Assembly: GCA_009830035.1 (NCBI GenBank)
Contig: SZZY01000010.1
Span: forward strand, 122,356 to 186,355
DNA: 64,000 nucleotides
Origin: Pantoea sp. Eser
GTDB lineage: Bacteria; Pseudomonadota; Gammaproteobacteria; Enterobacterales; Enterobacteriaceae
Direction of reading: 5' to 3'
Within the stretch, counting starts at the first letter, position 1. The number at the start of each line of letters is the position of its first letter. Below the pieces are notes generated by a model. That model did not search any database. It saw nothing but the letters and a program-made list of their open reading frames with translations, and was not told the origin of the DNA. This document shows, piece after piece, positions 10,427 to 20,469 of the stretch. The position numbers and the translations under genes were made by a program.

Positions 10427-10921
10427 CTAAGGCTTTACGTCGGTTTCTAGTGCAGCCAGGATTGCGGTTTCCATTTTCTGCGGGGTGGTGATCGGTGCAA
10501 AACGCTTGATCGGTCTGCCGTTACGTCCGATCAGGAACTTGGTGAAATTCCACTTGATCCGATCACCCAGCACGCCGGGCAATTGGTCTTTCAGGTACCG
10601 AAACACCGGGTGCGCTGCGGCACCGTTGACCGCCACTTTCTCAAACATCGGGAAGCTTACACCGTAGTTGATATGGCAGGTCTGCGCGATTTCGTCGGCA
10701 CCGCCGGGTTCCTGCTTGCCGAACTGGTTGCAGGGAAAGCCAAGCACCACTAAACCCTGGCCAGCGTATTTCTTATACAGCGCTTCAAGGCCCGCGTATT
10801 GTGGTGTGAATCCACAATGGCTGGCGGTGTTAACCACCAGAACAACCTTGCCAGCGTAGTCGGCCATCGAGACGGACTGGCCATGCAGACGGGTGGCGGT
10901 AAGTTGATAAAAGGGAGTCAT
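10427..10921 (-). CDS. Glutathione peroxidase family protein
   Basis: Intact 164-residue thiol peroxidase of the BtuE/Gpx family. The peroxidatic Cys is Cys36 in NTASHCGFTPQY; the supporting Gln is in GFPCNQFGKQEPG and the Trp-Asn pair in KWNFTKFLIGR. The ATG at 10921 gives the normal start. E. coli BtuE reduces hydrogen and lipid hydroperoxides, preferring thioredoxin as donor. No signal peptide, so cytoplasmic. One of the few intact genes in a decaying stretch, so selection for peroxide defence is plausible. Confidence 0.92.
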   Translation of the reverse strand: MTPFYQLTATRLHGQSVSMADYAGKVVLVVNTASHCGFTPQYAGLEALYKKYAGQGLVVLGFPCNQFGKQEPGGADEIAQTCHINYGVSFPMFEKVAVNGAAAHPVFRYLKDQLPGVLGDRIKWNFTKFLIGRNGRPIKRFAPITTPQKMETAILAALETDVKP

Positions 10922-11352
10922 GTCGGCATCCTCAGAGCAAAATTATCCGGCGTCGGCATTGTAATGCCGCGCCGTGCTGCATGGGCACATGCTATAAGGC
11001 GTGGCGGGCAGATCAGTCCGTGTGATTTCAGGCTTGATGGCGAGGGCGGCGGTTGTGGTGGCCTCAGTCTGGTAGAAAGCCTTCATGGCCTGGCCCCTCT
11101 ACTGTCTTCACGTGATCAGACTGTATACGATAGCTATCGGAAGAGCCAAAAAAGGACGCAACTTGGCGACCGTTGAGCTGCGCTGAACTGTGTTGATTAA
11201 CGCACCATCATGTTACCGGAGCCTTTTTTGGCATGAAATCTGTTGCAATCATGAAATTGCGATAAGCGGACCTGAGTTTTTCAACGCTGGCAGTTCTTGG
11301 TTACTGAGTTGACGCAGCGCTATCGCATCCGAATAGTCTTACAGAGATATCC

Positions 11353-11745
11353 TTAGGCAACATTGCTCAGTATCTGCCTGGCCTGAATATAGTCGTAAGA
11401 CGTAACTTCAATCTTGTTGTTACTGAGATCGTTAAAGTATACCGACATCGATACATAGTGATCACTTACGGTGTAAGGGATTTAATTGTATTTGAGCAGG
11501 GGTAATAGCGTGCTAAAAAAGGTTGGCTCCACGCCGAAAGCCATCGTATGATCAGGATGCTGAGATTTTCTGAGGAAGAGAGAAAGCGATTCTCCGTGAT
11601 TCCTTATGACCAGCGGTCCACCCTGGTTGAACCAGAAGGTGAGCGCGCTATCGCGTGAAAATCCGAGAATCTCTTTATACCATTTTTCTGCCTGCTCAAT
11701 ATCCTCAACGTAGACATGTATATGATCAATATTGGCTATCTGCAT
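11353..11745 (-). pseudogene. VOC (glyoxalase-fold) protein with one in-frame stop
   Basis: From ATG 11745 the frame encodes a vicinal-oxygen-chelate protein: DHIHVYVEDIEQAEKWYKEI with a metal-type His, then FWFNQGGPLVIRN. TAA at 11482-11484 interrupts it after 87 residues. The same frame goes on (YTVSDHYVSMSVYFND, NKIEVTSYDY) to TAA 11353-11355, giving a normal length of about 130. A single substitution separates this from an open gene. Substrate unknown; relatives include lyases and resistance proteins. Confidence 0.8.
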
Positions 11746-11854
11746 AATGTGCCATCCCTGATGGTTATTATCGACAATACTCGCTGGAGCAACGCTTTAA
11801 TCACCCGTCAAAATCCGCCTGACAACGAATAATTTTTTTCAGTAAGAATTTAAA

Positions 11855-12325
11855 TCACCGGGGCTTAACCATAGCCATAACGAAGCCATCCCATCCCTTT
11901 TCACCGACAGTCTGTATGGCGGTGGCTTCCAGACGCTGATCCTCCGATATCATCTGAATAAACTTGCGAAGCCCTTTTACGTTAGGATCTCCACTCTCGC
12001 TATCAATGATTTTACCGCCGCGCACCGTATTATCGCCGACAATAACCGTACCTGGCTTCGACAGTTCGAGCGCCCATTCCAGATAATGTGGATTATTGAC
12101 TTTGTCGGCATCAATAAAAATCAGGCAAACGGGCCTTCAAGCGTGGGTAAGATATTCGGTGCTGCACCCGTGAGCAGCTTAACGCGCTCAGTAAGGCCCG
12201 CTTTCTGCATTATTGGCGAGAGCACATTTTAAGTCTTGATCCTCAGGGGCAAGCTTTTCAGCAAACCAGGCATCGACTTGTCTCCGTCTATCAAAATCTT
12301 GTGAAGGATAATCAGGGGTTCGCAT
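11855..12325 (-). pseudogene. SAM-dependent O-methyltransferase (family 3), deleted and frameshifted
   Basis: The N-terminal DAWFAEKLAPEDQD and the C-terminal part match class I O-methyltransferases of the MdmC/CCoAOMT type: FIDADKVNNPHYLEWAL with the DADK metal motif, VIVGDNTVRGGKI with the GDN motif, and the end GWDGFVMAMVKPR. The middle carrying the SAM-binding glycine loop is missing, and one base is lost near 12130 just before FIDADK. It cannot bind cofactor. Confidence 0.8.
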
Positions 12326-12434
12326 AGGGCATCTTTTCTTTTTTAATGAACATGTAAGAAGTGTAGATGAGGTTTGTTACCGTTCCTGGCATAGCAACCT
12401 TTTGCGGACATCAAAGTTTGCGGGGCGGGTAATA

Positions 12435-12585
12435 TCCGCGTCTGGCAGCAGGCGGACATAAATACGCATCAAAGTTTTGCTCTGATTACTGCTGCTGTCA
12501 TGACTTGTATTTACAGACGCCTTCCGGCATCGATATCCTTTTTAGCGATACGGCAGAACGCATTTACTGGATCAGTGGCGCGGGT
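12435..12585 (+). repeat. 151-bp intergenic repeat, copy A
   Basis: Begins TCCGCGTCTGGC and ends ACTGGATCAGTGGCGCGGGT. A second copy, roughly four fifths identical by eye, is at 14885-15035. The first bases contain a small inverted repeat (TCCGC...GCGGA). It lies directly before the truncated hydrolase copy. It looks like a dispersed repeat or an old mobile-element remnant; no transposase frame is visible. Confidence 0.7.
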
Positions 12586-12588
12586 AGG

Positions 12589-13032
12589 GCCCTGAACCGG
12601 TGTAAGGAGAAGTTTGCGCGGCAGTGGTATCACTGGTTCTTCTTTGCTCAACCCGAAATACCAGGGCGGGCGATCCTGGCCGATCCGGACAAGTGGTATG
12701 GAGGCCGGCCCGAAACCATGGCAGACGAAGAATACGTTGAATTCAGGCGAGCCATCCACGATCCGGAAACTGTACATGGGATGATTGAGGACTATCGCGC
12801 CGGTCTGGGTATAGACAGAGAACACGAGATTCATGACCGTCAGACCGGACGGCTGATTGCATGCCCGACTCTCTGTTTATGGTCAAAATATGATGATCTG
12901 GAGGATATATATGGCGACATATTGGGGATCTGGAAAAGCTGGGCACCAGATGTCAGAGGTAAAGCCATAGCCAGCGGTCACCATATGGCGGAAGAGGCAC
13001 CAGAAGAATTAACCGCTGAACTCCGCATTTAG
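12589..13032 (+). pseudogene. Second copy of the dehalogenase-like hydrolase, C-terminal half only
   Basis: About 147 residues from LNRCKEKFARQWYHWFF to ASGHHMAEEAPEELTAEL, paralogous to 9628-10070. The N-terminal half with the oxyanion loop and nucleophile is missing; upstream sequence is the 151-bp repeat instead. It ends EELTAELRI, slightly shorter than copy 1. Without a nucleophile domain it cannot be an enzyme. Confidence 0.82.
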
Positions 13033-13135
13033 TCCCACCCTGAAATAGCAGGTATCTGCGTTTGCGATACATAATTGTCTGATCGCTCGCTCTCACCGCG
13101 AGGGGGAATGACTTACCCTTCCAGGTATTATTCAA

Positions 13136-13177
13136 CAATCAGGCTCACCGACTAAAGCGGCGAGCCTGATTGTTATT
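13136..13177. terminator. Intrinsic terminator, probably bidirectional
   Basis: A perfect 11-bp stem CAATCAGGCTC/GAGCCTGATTG closes a 15-base loop and is followed by TTATT on the plus strand. It lies between the hydrolase remnant and the minus-strand exported-protein gene. Confidence 0.7.
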
Positions 13178-14583
13178 AACGCGTCACACTAACATTTTCT
13201 AGTTTTACCGGGCTTTCAGGCTTATCACCTATTTGCATAGCCACCGGGACGAAAATATTGAGGTCCTGCAGCCAGGCAAGTTTATCACTGCTACCCGGTT
13301 CCCCTTCGTCAGTTTCATCACACTTGATTAACAGATATTTCCCACTAAACTCAGGGGCAATTTCGTGTGCATTCCCCTCTTTAGTTACGTTGCAACGTAA
13401 CGCTGAAGCAGTGACTTTCTTATCGGTATCAATATTGTTCCATTTCGCATGGTAGCGTTGTCCCGTCACTAACGGGAAACGCAGATCCGTCTGCAACGTG
13501 TTGAGCCGCGAGGAACCATTACTGATGGACATAGTGAACTTCAGCTGTAGCTGATTAGCCAGCGTTAAACGTTGCACCGTCCAGATACCATAGTCTTCCA
13601 ACTTGCGTACATAACCATCTGTTTGTGCATCCAGCTGTACTTTAACCTTACCCAGCGCGCTGACTTGTGTATAACGAACCTGTTTAAAGCGCGGAAGAGC
13701 CCAGGGTTTGATTAGTGACTGTGCCTGATGCTCAATTGCCGCTGAAAGAGGGTATTTACTCAGCCACTGCGGATTATTATTACTCAGATCGGGCATTGAT
13801 GGCCCCATCAGCGTTGATGCTGGCTTATGAGTCGCGGGGACAAAGTGTCCTTCGGCTTTGAAGTTTTTTCCTGCGGGTAACTGGCAGAGTTGCTTAAAGT
13901 GTTGTGCCATTTGGCCGTCAAATTTGAAGCTACTCTTGCGGCGAACGATATCAGCAGTGATGAGTGAGTCGGTAACGCGCCCCTCACTGTTGACGTTCAT
14001 TGCAGCAACAGCAGCACCCTGATGGGTTTTACAGTTATACAGGTAATGCTCAATCTTTAATTCAAGCGGTGCGTCATAAGGCGGTTCCCCAGGTGATATC
14101 TGCAAAGTCATATCCCATGTACACTGATAAAATGTCACCAATACGCTCAATGCTATTAACATCGACAAGGTTGGTCATACCGTACTCAGACGTGGCTGAT
14201 AATTTTTCCCAGCGTTTATCTTTTATGGGTAACTGGCAAACCGTGCGAATATCCTCTGCCGTCATTTGACGGTCATCCTGTGCCGGCGCATAGCGGAGAT
14301 AGCTGTTGCCGTAAAAGCGAGCTTTAGTAAACCCGCTCTCATTTAGTAAATCTTCGTACATAAGCTGTGCCGTGCTTACAATCAACGGATCGCCATTGCT
14401 GAGCTGTTTTTCCGTTGTTGAAGTTTAATGACACCATGTAATTCACGCGATCGTGGATTTTGATGACAGGGGGTTAGTGTTACCCCCTGTCAATACAGGC
14501 TTATCCGCAGCCTGAACCAAAGAAAAGGGCAGCAGCGTCAGAAAAAAAGTGGCCGCATTAAAGGGCGTACGCAGTGCATACAT
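13176..14583 (-). pseudogene. Exported protein of unknown family with two similar halves, broken
   Basis: ATG 14583 starts a clear Sec signal peptide (PFNAATFFLTLLPFSLVQA, cleavage before ADKP). The frame then has TGA and TAA near 14447 and 14429, continues TEKQLSNGDPLIVSTAQLMY, and shifts near 14095 into a long second part ending VKLENVSVTR. The mature protein would be about 440 residues. The halves share a pattern: ITAEDIRTVCQLPIKD in the first, ITADIVRRKS and later LCQLPAGKNFKAEGHF in the second, suggesting a duplicated domain of about 120 residues. Cys pairs are present (YNCKTHQG, ALRCNVTKEG, LLIKCDETD). I do not recognise the family. Periplasmic or surface location is likely. Confidence 0.7.
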
Positions 14584-15263
14584 GTTCCTTCATATAGAGT
14601 AGTAAAGGGAGTTATCAGCATCAGGAAGTTGATCGTTAGTCTTATTTGCCAGGCAAAACATAGCGTGAGGTTAGTGCTGCCGCTTCTGCACAAAACTGAC
14701 AGCTGCGTGTCGTGCAGCGTACTACGAGTAAAAAGGACTTCATTCCGGGTAACAAACGGAGTACGTCATCAACTTAATTGCTTAGTTCCGGTGCTTATCA
14801 TGTCAGTCAGAACGATAATTATCTGTTCGCCCAGCTAAGTGAAACCCTACAGCTTTACGTCTGTTATGAATATACCTATGGGCGTCCGCGTCTGGCATTA
14901 AGCGGACGTTAATACGTATCAAAAATTTTCTCTGATTACTGCTGCTGTTATGACCTGTGTTTATAGACATATTCCAGAATTAATACCGTTCTTAGCGATA
15001 CGGCAGAACGCATCTACTGGATCAGTAGCGCGGGTGGGTGAGTGGAATACCTTCTGTCCGCCCTTCACTTTAAATTCCGTCTGGTGCGATTCCCGCTTTT
15101 TGCCTTCGTCATTTCCTGCCGTCCCGGTTAAAGAAAATAGCGCATCCAGCTGGCTCGAATCGTTAATCCACTATACTGACCAGTGAAGTTGTTATTCAAC
15201 GACGAGACTGTTCAAGGTAAATAAATTAACACCGACTTTAACCATCACGATAAGGAGAACAAA
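14584..15263. other. Intergenic stretch with the second 151-bp repeat
   Basis: Upstream region of the broken exported-protein gene and of the DUF4142 gene. Apart from the repeat at 14885-15035 no gene is recognisable. AAGGAGAA before 15264 is the ribosome site of the next gene. Confidence 0.5.
14885..15035 (+). repeat. 151-bp intergenic repeat, copy B
   Basis: Matches 12435-12585 along its length, including CTCTGATTACTGCTGCTGTT and TTAGCGATACGGCAGAACGC. No hydrolase sequence follows this copy, so the repeat is not simply part of the hydrolase duplication. Confidence 0.7.
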
Positions 15264-15833
15264 ATGCAGAACAGTAAAACCCTGAAAGGGCTGCTGGCCG
15301 TATCGGTACTCGCAGCGATGTTCAGCGCTGTCGGCGTGCAAGCTCAGACGACGTCAAGCGCCGCGCAGAATGGCGCTGCAGTCCAGAACGGATCGAGCGC
15401 TAAGCTCAGCGCCGGCGATGAAAAAGCGTTGAAGGACATGGCTCGGGCCAATATCAATGAAATTGCCGCCGCAAAGATTGCTCTGAGTAAGGCGCAAAGC
15501 AGCCAGGTCAAAGTATTTGCCCAGCAGATGGTCAAAGACCATGGCGATGCCCTGACTAAAGTACAAACGGTCGCCCAGCAAAAGGGTGTGACATTGCCGA
15601 CCGAGCCGGACGCCAAACATAAGGCTACGGCCGCCATGCTGGAAAAGCAGAGCGGCAGTGCGTTTGACAAGATGTACATGGAAAATGCCGGCACAATGGA
15701 CCATAAGATGGTGCTGTCGACGCTGCAGAGTGATGCCAGCAAGATCAAGGATCCGGATGTGAAGGCGCTGGCCGACGCGCACACCCCGGTTGTTGAGCAG
15801 CATCTGAAGTCCGCTCAGCAAATGTCGATGTAA
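15264..15833 (+). CDS. Exported DUF4142-family protein
   Basis: Intact 189-residue protein. A signal peptide (LKGLLAVSVLAAMFSAVGVQA, residues about 7-27) precedes a low-complexity Ala/Ser/Gln linker and a ferritin-like helical DUF4142 domain (LKDMARANINEIAAAKIAL, VKVFAQQMVKDHGDAL, FDKMYMENAGTMDHKMVL). The start is set by AAGGAG seven bases upstream. Function unknown; family members are periplasmic and often stress-associated. Single gene with its own terminator. Intact in a degraded neighbourhood. Confidence 0.92.
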   Translation: MQNSKTLKGLLAVSVLAAMFSAVGVQAQTTSSAAQNGAAVQNGSSAKLSAGDEKALKDMARANINEIAAAKIALSKAQSSQVKVFAQQMVKDHGDALTKVQTVAQQKGVTLPTEPDAKHKATAAMLEKQSGSAFDKMYMENAGTMDHKMVLSTLQSDASKIKDPDVKALADAHTPVVEQHLKSAQQMSM

Positions 15834-15860
15834 GCAGGCATAGCAGCAGATAAGTTAACA

Positions 15861-15906
15861 GGTTGTCCGGTGGGCGCTGTGTCCTGCGGGCTGGACAACC
15901 TTTGTT
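15861..15906 (+). terminator. Intrinsic terminator after the DUF4142 gene
   Basis: GGTTGTCC and GGACAACC form a perfect 8-bp outer stem 28 bases after the stop codon, followed by TTTGTT. The loop is long and GC-rich and may fold further. Confidence 0.65.
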
Positions 15907-16425
15907 CAGCGAGATACAGAAAGCCACGGCGTTAAGGTCAACGTTGTTAGTGTTGAAGAACGGGGCGGGTCGTGACTCTGAGCGTGTCGATTGATATTGT
16001 TCATGTGCAGTCTAGGCTGTCGTTCACTCTGTGTGTTGATGCCCGGAAGTACGGGTTCGACTGTTAGTGGGGCGCAACCATTGCAAAGAGCAGGGCTGTT
16101 GCTGGCACAATGTGGACTATGGATTATCCTCCGGAGAGAGGCGAACGCATAGGGGGAACCCGAACTGGCATTGCGGCTGTCGATGAGAGGTCTATAATAG
16201 GGCGAAATACGGTTACGCCGGCGAAATCGTGTGAAACCTGATGCAAGCCTGGTCATGCCGGAAAAATTCCTGAGAGATAAGATGGGGTTAATGCCCGCTT
16301 TGAGCGAGAAGCAGACATCACAGCATTGTAAAATGAGCGAGTCTGGAAGCTGTGCTCTGTTAAAGCGCTGTCGATCCGGCAGCAAAGAAACATTTCCAAC
16401 CAGTGAGACCAAACGCCTTTAAGTC
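15907..16425. other. Gap without recognisable gene
   Basis: Frames exist on both strands but none has family-like composition or a ribosome site I trust. Probably decayed sequence. Confidence 0.5.
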
Positions 16426-16740
16426 TCAGGACATACTTTCTGCTAAGTCTATAATAACCAAGGTGCCAAAACTGCCAGTTTCAACAGCATGAGAAATGCC
16501 CGCTCTGGCCACGTACAGCTCGTCAGACGCGACAGAGATTTTTTCGCCAGATATACGCTCAATTCAAGACGTCCGTCAATGACCAGTAACCCCTCGTCAT
16601 ATTTCGTGCACCTCTCCGATTACAGAAGGCTCATCCATACGTAAAACTTTAAGATTAACCCCTCCAATGCTGCCCAGGATGCGAGAGCGGCATGCCTCCG
16701 GTAATGCATATGCTTCGGTGTGAAGATTATAAAGCGACAT
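16426..16740 (-). pseudogene. Small cupin-domain protein, frameshifted
   Basis: ATG 16740 begins SLYNLHTEAYALPEACRSRI; the cupin barrel follows in three frames (VHEIYDEGLLVIDGRLEL-like segment, then SGEKISVASDELYVARAG and GISHAVETGSFGTLVIIDL). It ends at TGA 16426-16428. Shifts lie near 16600 and 16570. The normal size would be about 105 residues. Ligand unknown. Confidence 0.75.
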
Positions 16741-17085
16741 AAAGATATTCTCCCTGGGCTTAATTTAATAATCTATTGCCATAAAAGTCATTTGGCCGGC
16801 CTGCATCTTACAATCGAGAAGAAATGAGTGATAAAAAATATCTTCTTATTTGATGTGGCTGTCAATTATGACGTGCAAATGACTGCTAACCGATAGCTGT
16901 CTCAACGCGCCGGGATCATAATCCCGTCTTTTTCTGGCACAAAGCGCACCGTTGTGCATTATCACAAATATAGCGAGGCCTGAATATATTCAGCGGCAGA
17001 ACTTTATTCCGTGAAATGGATGAGGTTACTCTCACGATAGCCATGAAGAAAATCTCATCCCTGGTTCCCAACAAAATTTTGATGG
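16741..17085. other. Gap without recognisable gene
   Basis: Upstream region of the broken cupin gene, increasingly AT-rich to the right. No RNA gene or palindrome of note. Confidence 0.4.
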
Positions 17086-17402
17086 TTAATTTTTATATAA
17101 ACAGGAGAGGCATTCATGACAAGGCCTGGCGTAGGTTTCCCGACATCTGGCTACCAGTAAAGCATCATTTTCATGATAAAACGTCCCCAGAAATACGCGA
17201 TTAGTAATGTCAGGTAACGATCTACAGCATGCCTTGTGCAGTAATATAATTCCACTGACTTCATTCTCTTTTGCAAGAGAATAATATTCTTCCATACTAA
17301 GCCTCTTACAGTTAAATAATTTAACCCCGCGCAATTGGTGAAATTCATTTCAGCTTTATAAGGGAGGAACTGGAACGTCGGGGAATTTATCAGGCCGTTC
17401 AT
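17086..17402 (-). pseudogene. Unknown small protein relic
   Basis: Two overlapping minus-strand frames seem to be halves of one gene. MNGLINSPTFQFLPYKAEMN starts at 17402, then after a shift near 17335 comes RLSMEEYYSLAKENEVSGII and VFLGTFYHENDALLV, ending 17086. Composition is coding-like (acidic and aromatic residues alternating), but I recognise no family. Lower GC than its surroundings, so it may be acquired DNA. Confidence 0.3.
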
Positions 17403-17412
17403 TTGTGAAATT

Positions 17413-17935
17413 TTAATTTGAGATTTTGCTAAATTTCAAAATAATGAGTGCCAGAAAGTTCCTGTTTATATATAGTTTCTTGCATCTTAGTTTTGCCGTG
17501 TTTTTCCTCACGTTCGCACTGCGTCTGGCATACATAATGACAGCCATCCATCTTGGGTCAGCAGTTTTATTGGTAAATAAAAGCAGGCGGCGTGAAATGT
17601 TCTCCCAATAAGCCACCTGATTTTCAAGGTCATAACGCACCCTGAAATCTATTGCTTTGATAATGTCTTCAATGTGCTGTTTAAATTCCTCAAGATTTCC
17701 CCCCTGTTTGGTACCTTGCTGCTAGCCTTCTGATTTCTAATACATAAAATTCGTTATCATGACTGACCGGAAACATATTTACCTCAACAAATTTTTTACA
17801 GTGAATCTGTAATTTCTGCTCTGCTCTGCGAAAATCATCTCACTCATTGTCCGATGAGTCGGCAATAAGCTGCGTAAAAATGCGGAAAGTTATAACGTTA
17901 TCCTTAATCAACCTTTCTGTACCTTTTATATCACT
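17413..17935 (-). pseudogene. Unknown protein relic in AT-rich DNA
   Basis: Pieces read in order on the minus strand: LIKDNVITFRIFTQLIADSS, an in-frame stop, DDFRRAEQKLQIHCKKFVE, FPVSHDNEFYVLEIRRLA, a shift, NLEEFKQHIEDIIKAIDFRV, RYDLENQVAYWENISRRLLL, ending near 17413. Charged-helical and plausible as one protein of about 150 residues, possibly coiled. No family recognised. Confidence 0.4.
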
Positions 17936-18918
17936 TTAACATGCAGATCAAATGTATATTTAAGGCGCTTTATGCAGGTCGGCTGATTGTCAAAGTAGTT
18001 ATGAAATTAACTTGATGAATCTAAGGGCTTTTTTGATATTGACTGGATCATCAAGGTTAATGTTGATCTGTAGAAATGTGATATAGACTTTAACCAGCCT
18101 GACAGGCAGGAGCTTCACATTCAACTTTCTCATCATTAAATGTGTTTTTAATTGATTAAGCTAAGCGTATTTTTTCCCAAGCCCGTCTTTTGCTGATCAA
18201 TATTAATGCAGATGAGCCTGTCATTTTTTCAGCCAGCAAGGCTCAGCCACTGTAAGTGGAATGATAACAGCGTTAAACTCGATAGAGTGGCTGAACTTAT
18301 GAGATCGATATTTTATAGTTTATGGGTGCTTACATCTCAATTCAACCGTCAATTCAACCGTCAATTCAAACGATTATCTGGTCTTCCTCCGTTGGAAGAA
18401 ATTAAACGCAGGGAACATAATGTCGCCGTGCCGCCTGTACAGCAAACATCACCGTTCGTTTCGTCGCATTAATGTTGACTCTTTATTAACTAATCTGCAC
18501 GTTGTGCGCTTGCGGCCGCCTCTGGCACGATATCGACTTAACATCAAACTTTTATCGCTTTTCCAGTATCCCTGCGCTCATAGATCAGATGACGTACTTT
18601 CAGAGTGACCTTTGCAACGGGCCAGCAGGCGCGAGTTGACTAATCAAAAAGACGCTCAGCCGCTTAGAGCAGCGCTGGCAATGACGCCTCAGGTGTTCAC
18701 GCCAGCTGGCACGGGTGGCTCCGGTCTGTCCAGCACCCTAAAGCGGTTACGCCAGAAGTAAAGCCCGGTATTGATCCTGATTTGTACCCTGTGTAATGAT
18801 GCCGAAAGATCGTACCGATCTGAAGTCGGTGACATTATTTACCGATAAGGCGGAGAAGGCGACATTCCTGTATTACCTTCATCTTTCGCATATTATTCAC
18901 AGCGAAAAGCCAACAGAT
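17936..18918. other. Largely gene-free stretch with one doubtful small frame
   Basis: The only candidate is a plus-strand frame at 18206-18472 (88 residues), whose middle is built from a 12-bp repeat encoding QFNR units. It has no convincing ribosome site and no recognisable domain. The rest shows nothing. Confidence 0.4.
18337..18372 (+). repeat. Three tandem 12-bp copies of TCAATTCAACCG
   Basis: Two perfect copies and a third with one change (AAACG for AACCG), 36 bases in all. The unit length is a multiple of three, so it would not shift a frame. Confidence 0.9.
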
Positions 18919-19386
18919 TCAGTTTAAATTTTGAGACATATTGATACCTGTAATATTAAAACCGTTCTTGCTATACAGTGCTTTTGCTGAGGCATTCTCC
19001 GGTGCCACCCTAAGCCCAACTTCATTGATGCCCATTTCTTTTAACCTCCTTTTCATCTCGTTTATGGCCAGGCTGCCAAACCCACGACTGCGCCATTTTG
19101 AATAAATTTAGAAATCACTGATCCAGGCCGAAGGTGTAGTGAGAGATAGCCACAGGTAACCGATAATCTCATCGGGTTCATCAAACTGTTGAATGCACCA
19201 TAGTTGAGACGCTGGTGTCGTGACACCGAGAGGTAATGAAACATCAATAGCTTCTGTCGTTTTCAAACGCGCTTTTTCCCGGGAATACCCGCGATTTTTT
19301 TTGCAGATCCTGGGTGTATTCATTGATGAAGAGTAAACGATAATATTCGAATTATTTTTTTCATGCATGTTTCTGAGATTAATCAT
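18919..19386 (-). pseudogene. GNAT acetyltransferase with one in-frame stop
   Basis: A single frame runs from ATG 19386 to TGA 18919, interrupted only by TAA at 19108-19110. It carries GNAT features: CIQQFDEPDEIIGYLWLSL (strands 2-4), the acetyl-CoA loop SKWRSRGFGSLA, and the C-terminal NASAKALYSKNGF where the Asn/Tyr pair is typical. The stop falls just before the cofactor loop, so a truncated product would be inactive. Substrate unknown. Confidence 0.85.
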
Positions 19387-19766
19387 GCTGCCTTGCTCGT
19401 TTAACCGTGATAGGGCGAGGATAACACTAAAAAAACGCTTTTCAATCCTATCTGGTGTCAGGAAATAACGCTTTCAATATGAACCGCAACGGTTCATCCA
19501 GATATACCCTGCTGCGCTTATATAGCGATACCAACTGAATACACAGCTAAAAATTGCGCATTCTGATTTTATAGATAATCTCATCCCTGCGATATCGGCA
19601 CCCCGGTTGTCCACTCTCTGTTGCCGTCCCCGAATTTGCTGACTGCGATAATGCCACAGGGCAAAATGCTGAATGACTGCAACGTTATCTCTTATCATGA
19701 CAGACAATAATAATTGATCCGCTAGCCGTAGGGCGTCATGGATTATTCCCTACGGCGTGATCTGAT
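19387..19766. other. Gap without recognisable gene
   Basis: Short frames only; none resembles a known family. No repeats or hairpins of note. Confidence 0.4.
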
Positions 19767-20305
19767 TTATTGCCGCATGCACCACTCATCACGCGTAATT
19801 TCCCACAGCTGATAATCAAGCAGACCGGCGACATAGGCTTTTTTACCGGTTTCGATTAGCCGCATTCCGGAATGACGCGATATCGATACCGAACCGGCGT
19901 TGATTGCGGCTTTCGGCACTCGCATCACCGGCCGGCCCAGCGTCCTGAACCAGAAGTCGTTTACCGCCTGGCACGCTTCCGTCATCAAACCGTGCCTTTG
20001 CCATTCAGGCACCAGCCAGAAACCGCGGTTATCATTTTCCTGATCGCGCAGTTCAATCAGACCGATGAGTTCCTCAGGTTTTTCCTGCCGCCTGATGGTC
20101 CAGCACCAGGCCCGTCCGGCCTGCATCGCCGGTAGCGCGATATTATCGACATAATGCTGCGGGCGCCGTCGGGGTAGGGCCAGGGCACGGCAGCCGTCAG
20201 ATAACGCACAATTTCCCACTGCGGGAACCGCACCTGAATAGCGGTTGCATCGTGGCGCTGAATCGGTTCGAGCAGCAGCCGTTGAGTCTCAAGCTGTGGC
20301 GTCAT
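19767..20305 (-). pseudogene. RimJ/RimL-type GNAT acetyltransferase, frameshifted
   Basis: N-terminal LETQRLLLEPIQRHDA from ATG 20305 and, after a shift near 20165, the rest of a GNAT protein: HYVDNIALPAMQAGRAWCW, ELIGLIELRDQENDNRGFWL, PEWQRHGLMTEACQAVNDFW. It ends at 19767 with ITRDEWCMRQ. The length would be about 180 residues. The usual N-N-A-S region reads INAGSVSISRHSGMRL, close to the NxxSxxxxxKxGF pattern. Confidence 0.85.
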
Positions 20306-20469
20306 GCCTCCTCCGTATTGCGGTAAACCTTCACATTGATGTTGCTATGGCAGCACGCGCGTTTCAACCTGTCGTGATGATTATCGGATACCCGTAACCG
20401 ACAGGCTACGCTGCCAGACAGCGGCCTGTCAGCGTAGCCTCACAGCCCAACAGACTGCACGGCTCAGCT

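Noticed and set aside
15906..16412. Minus-strand 168-codon frame considered as a gene.
   Set aside because: Composition dominated by Arg/Ser/Pro with no domain pattern, no ribosome site; looks like chance.
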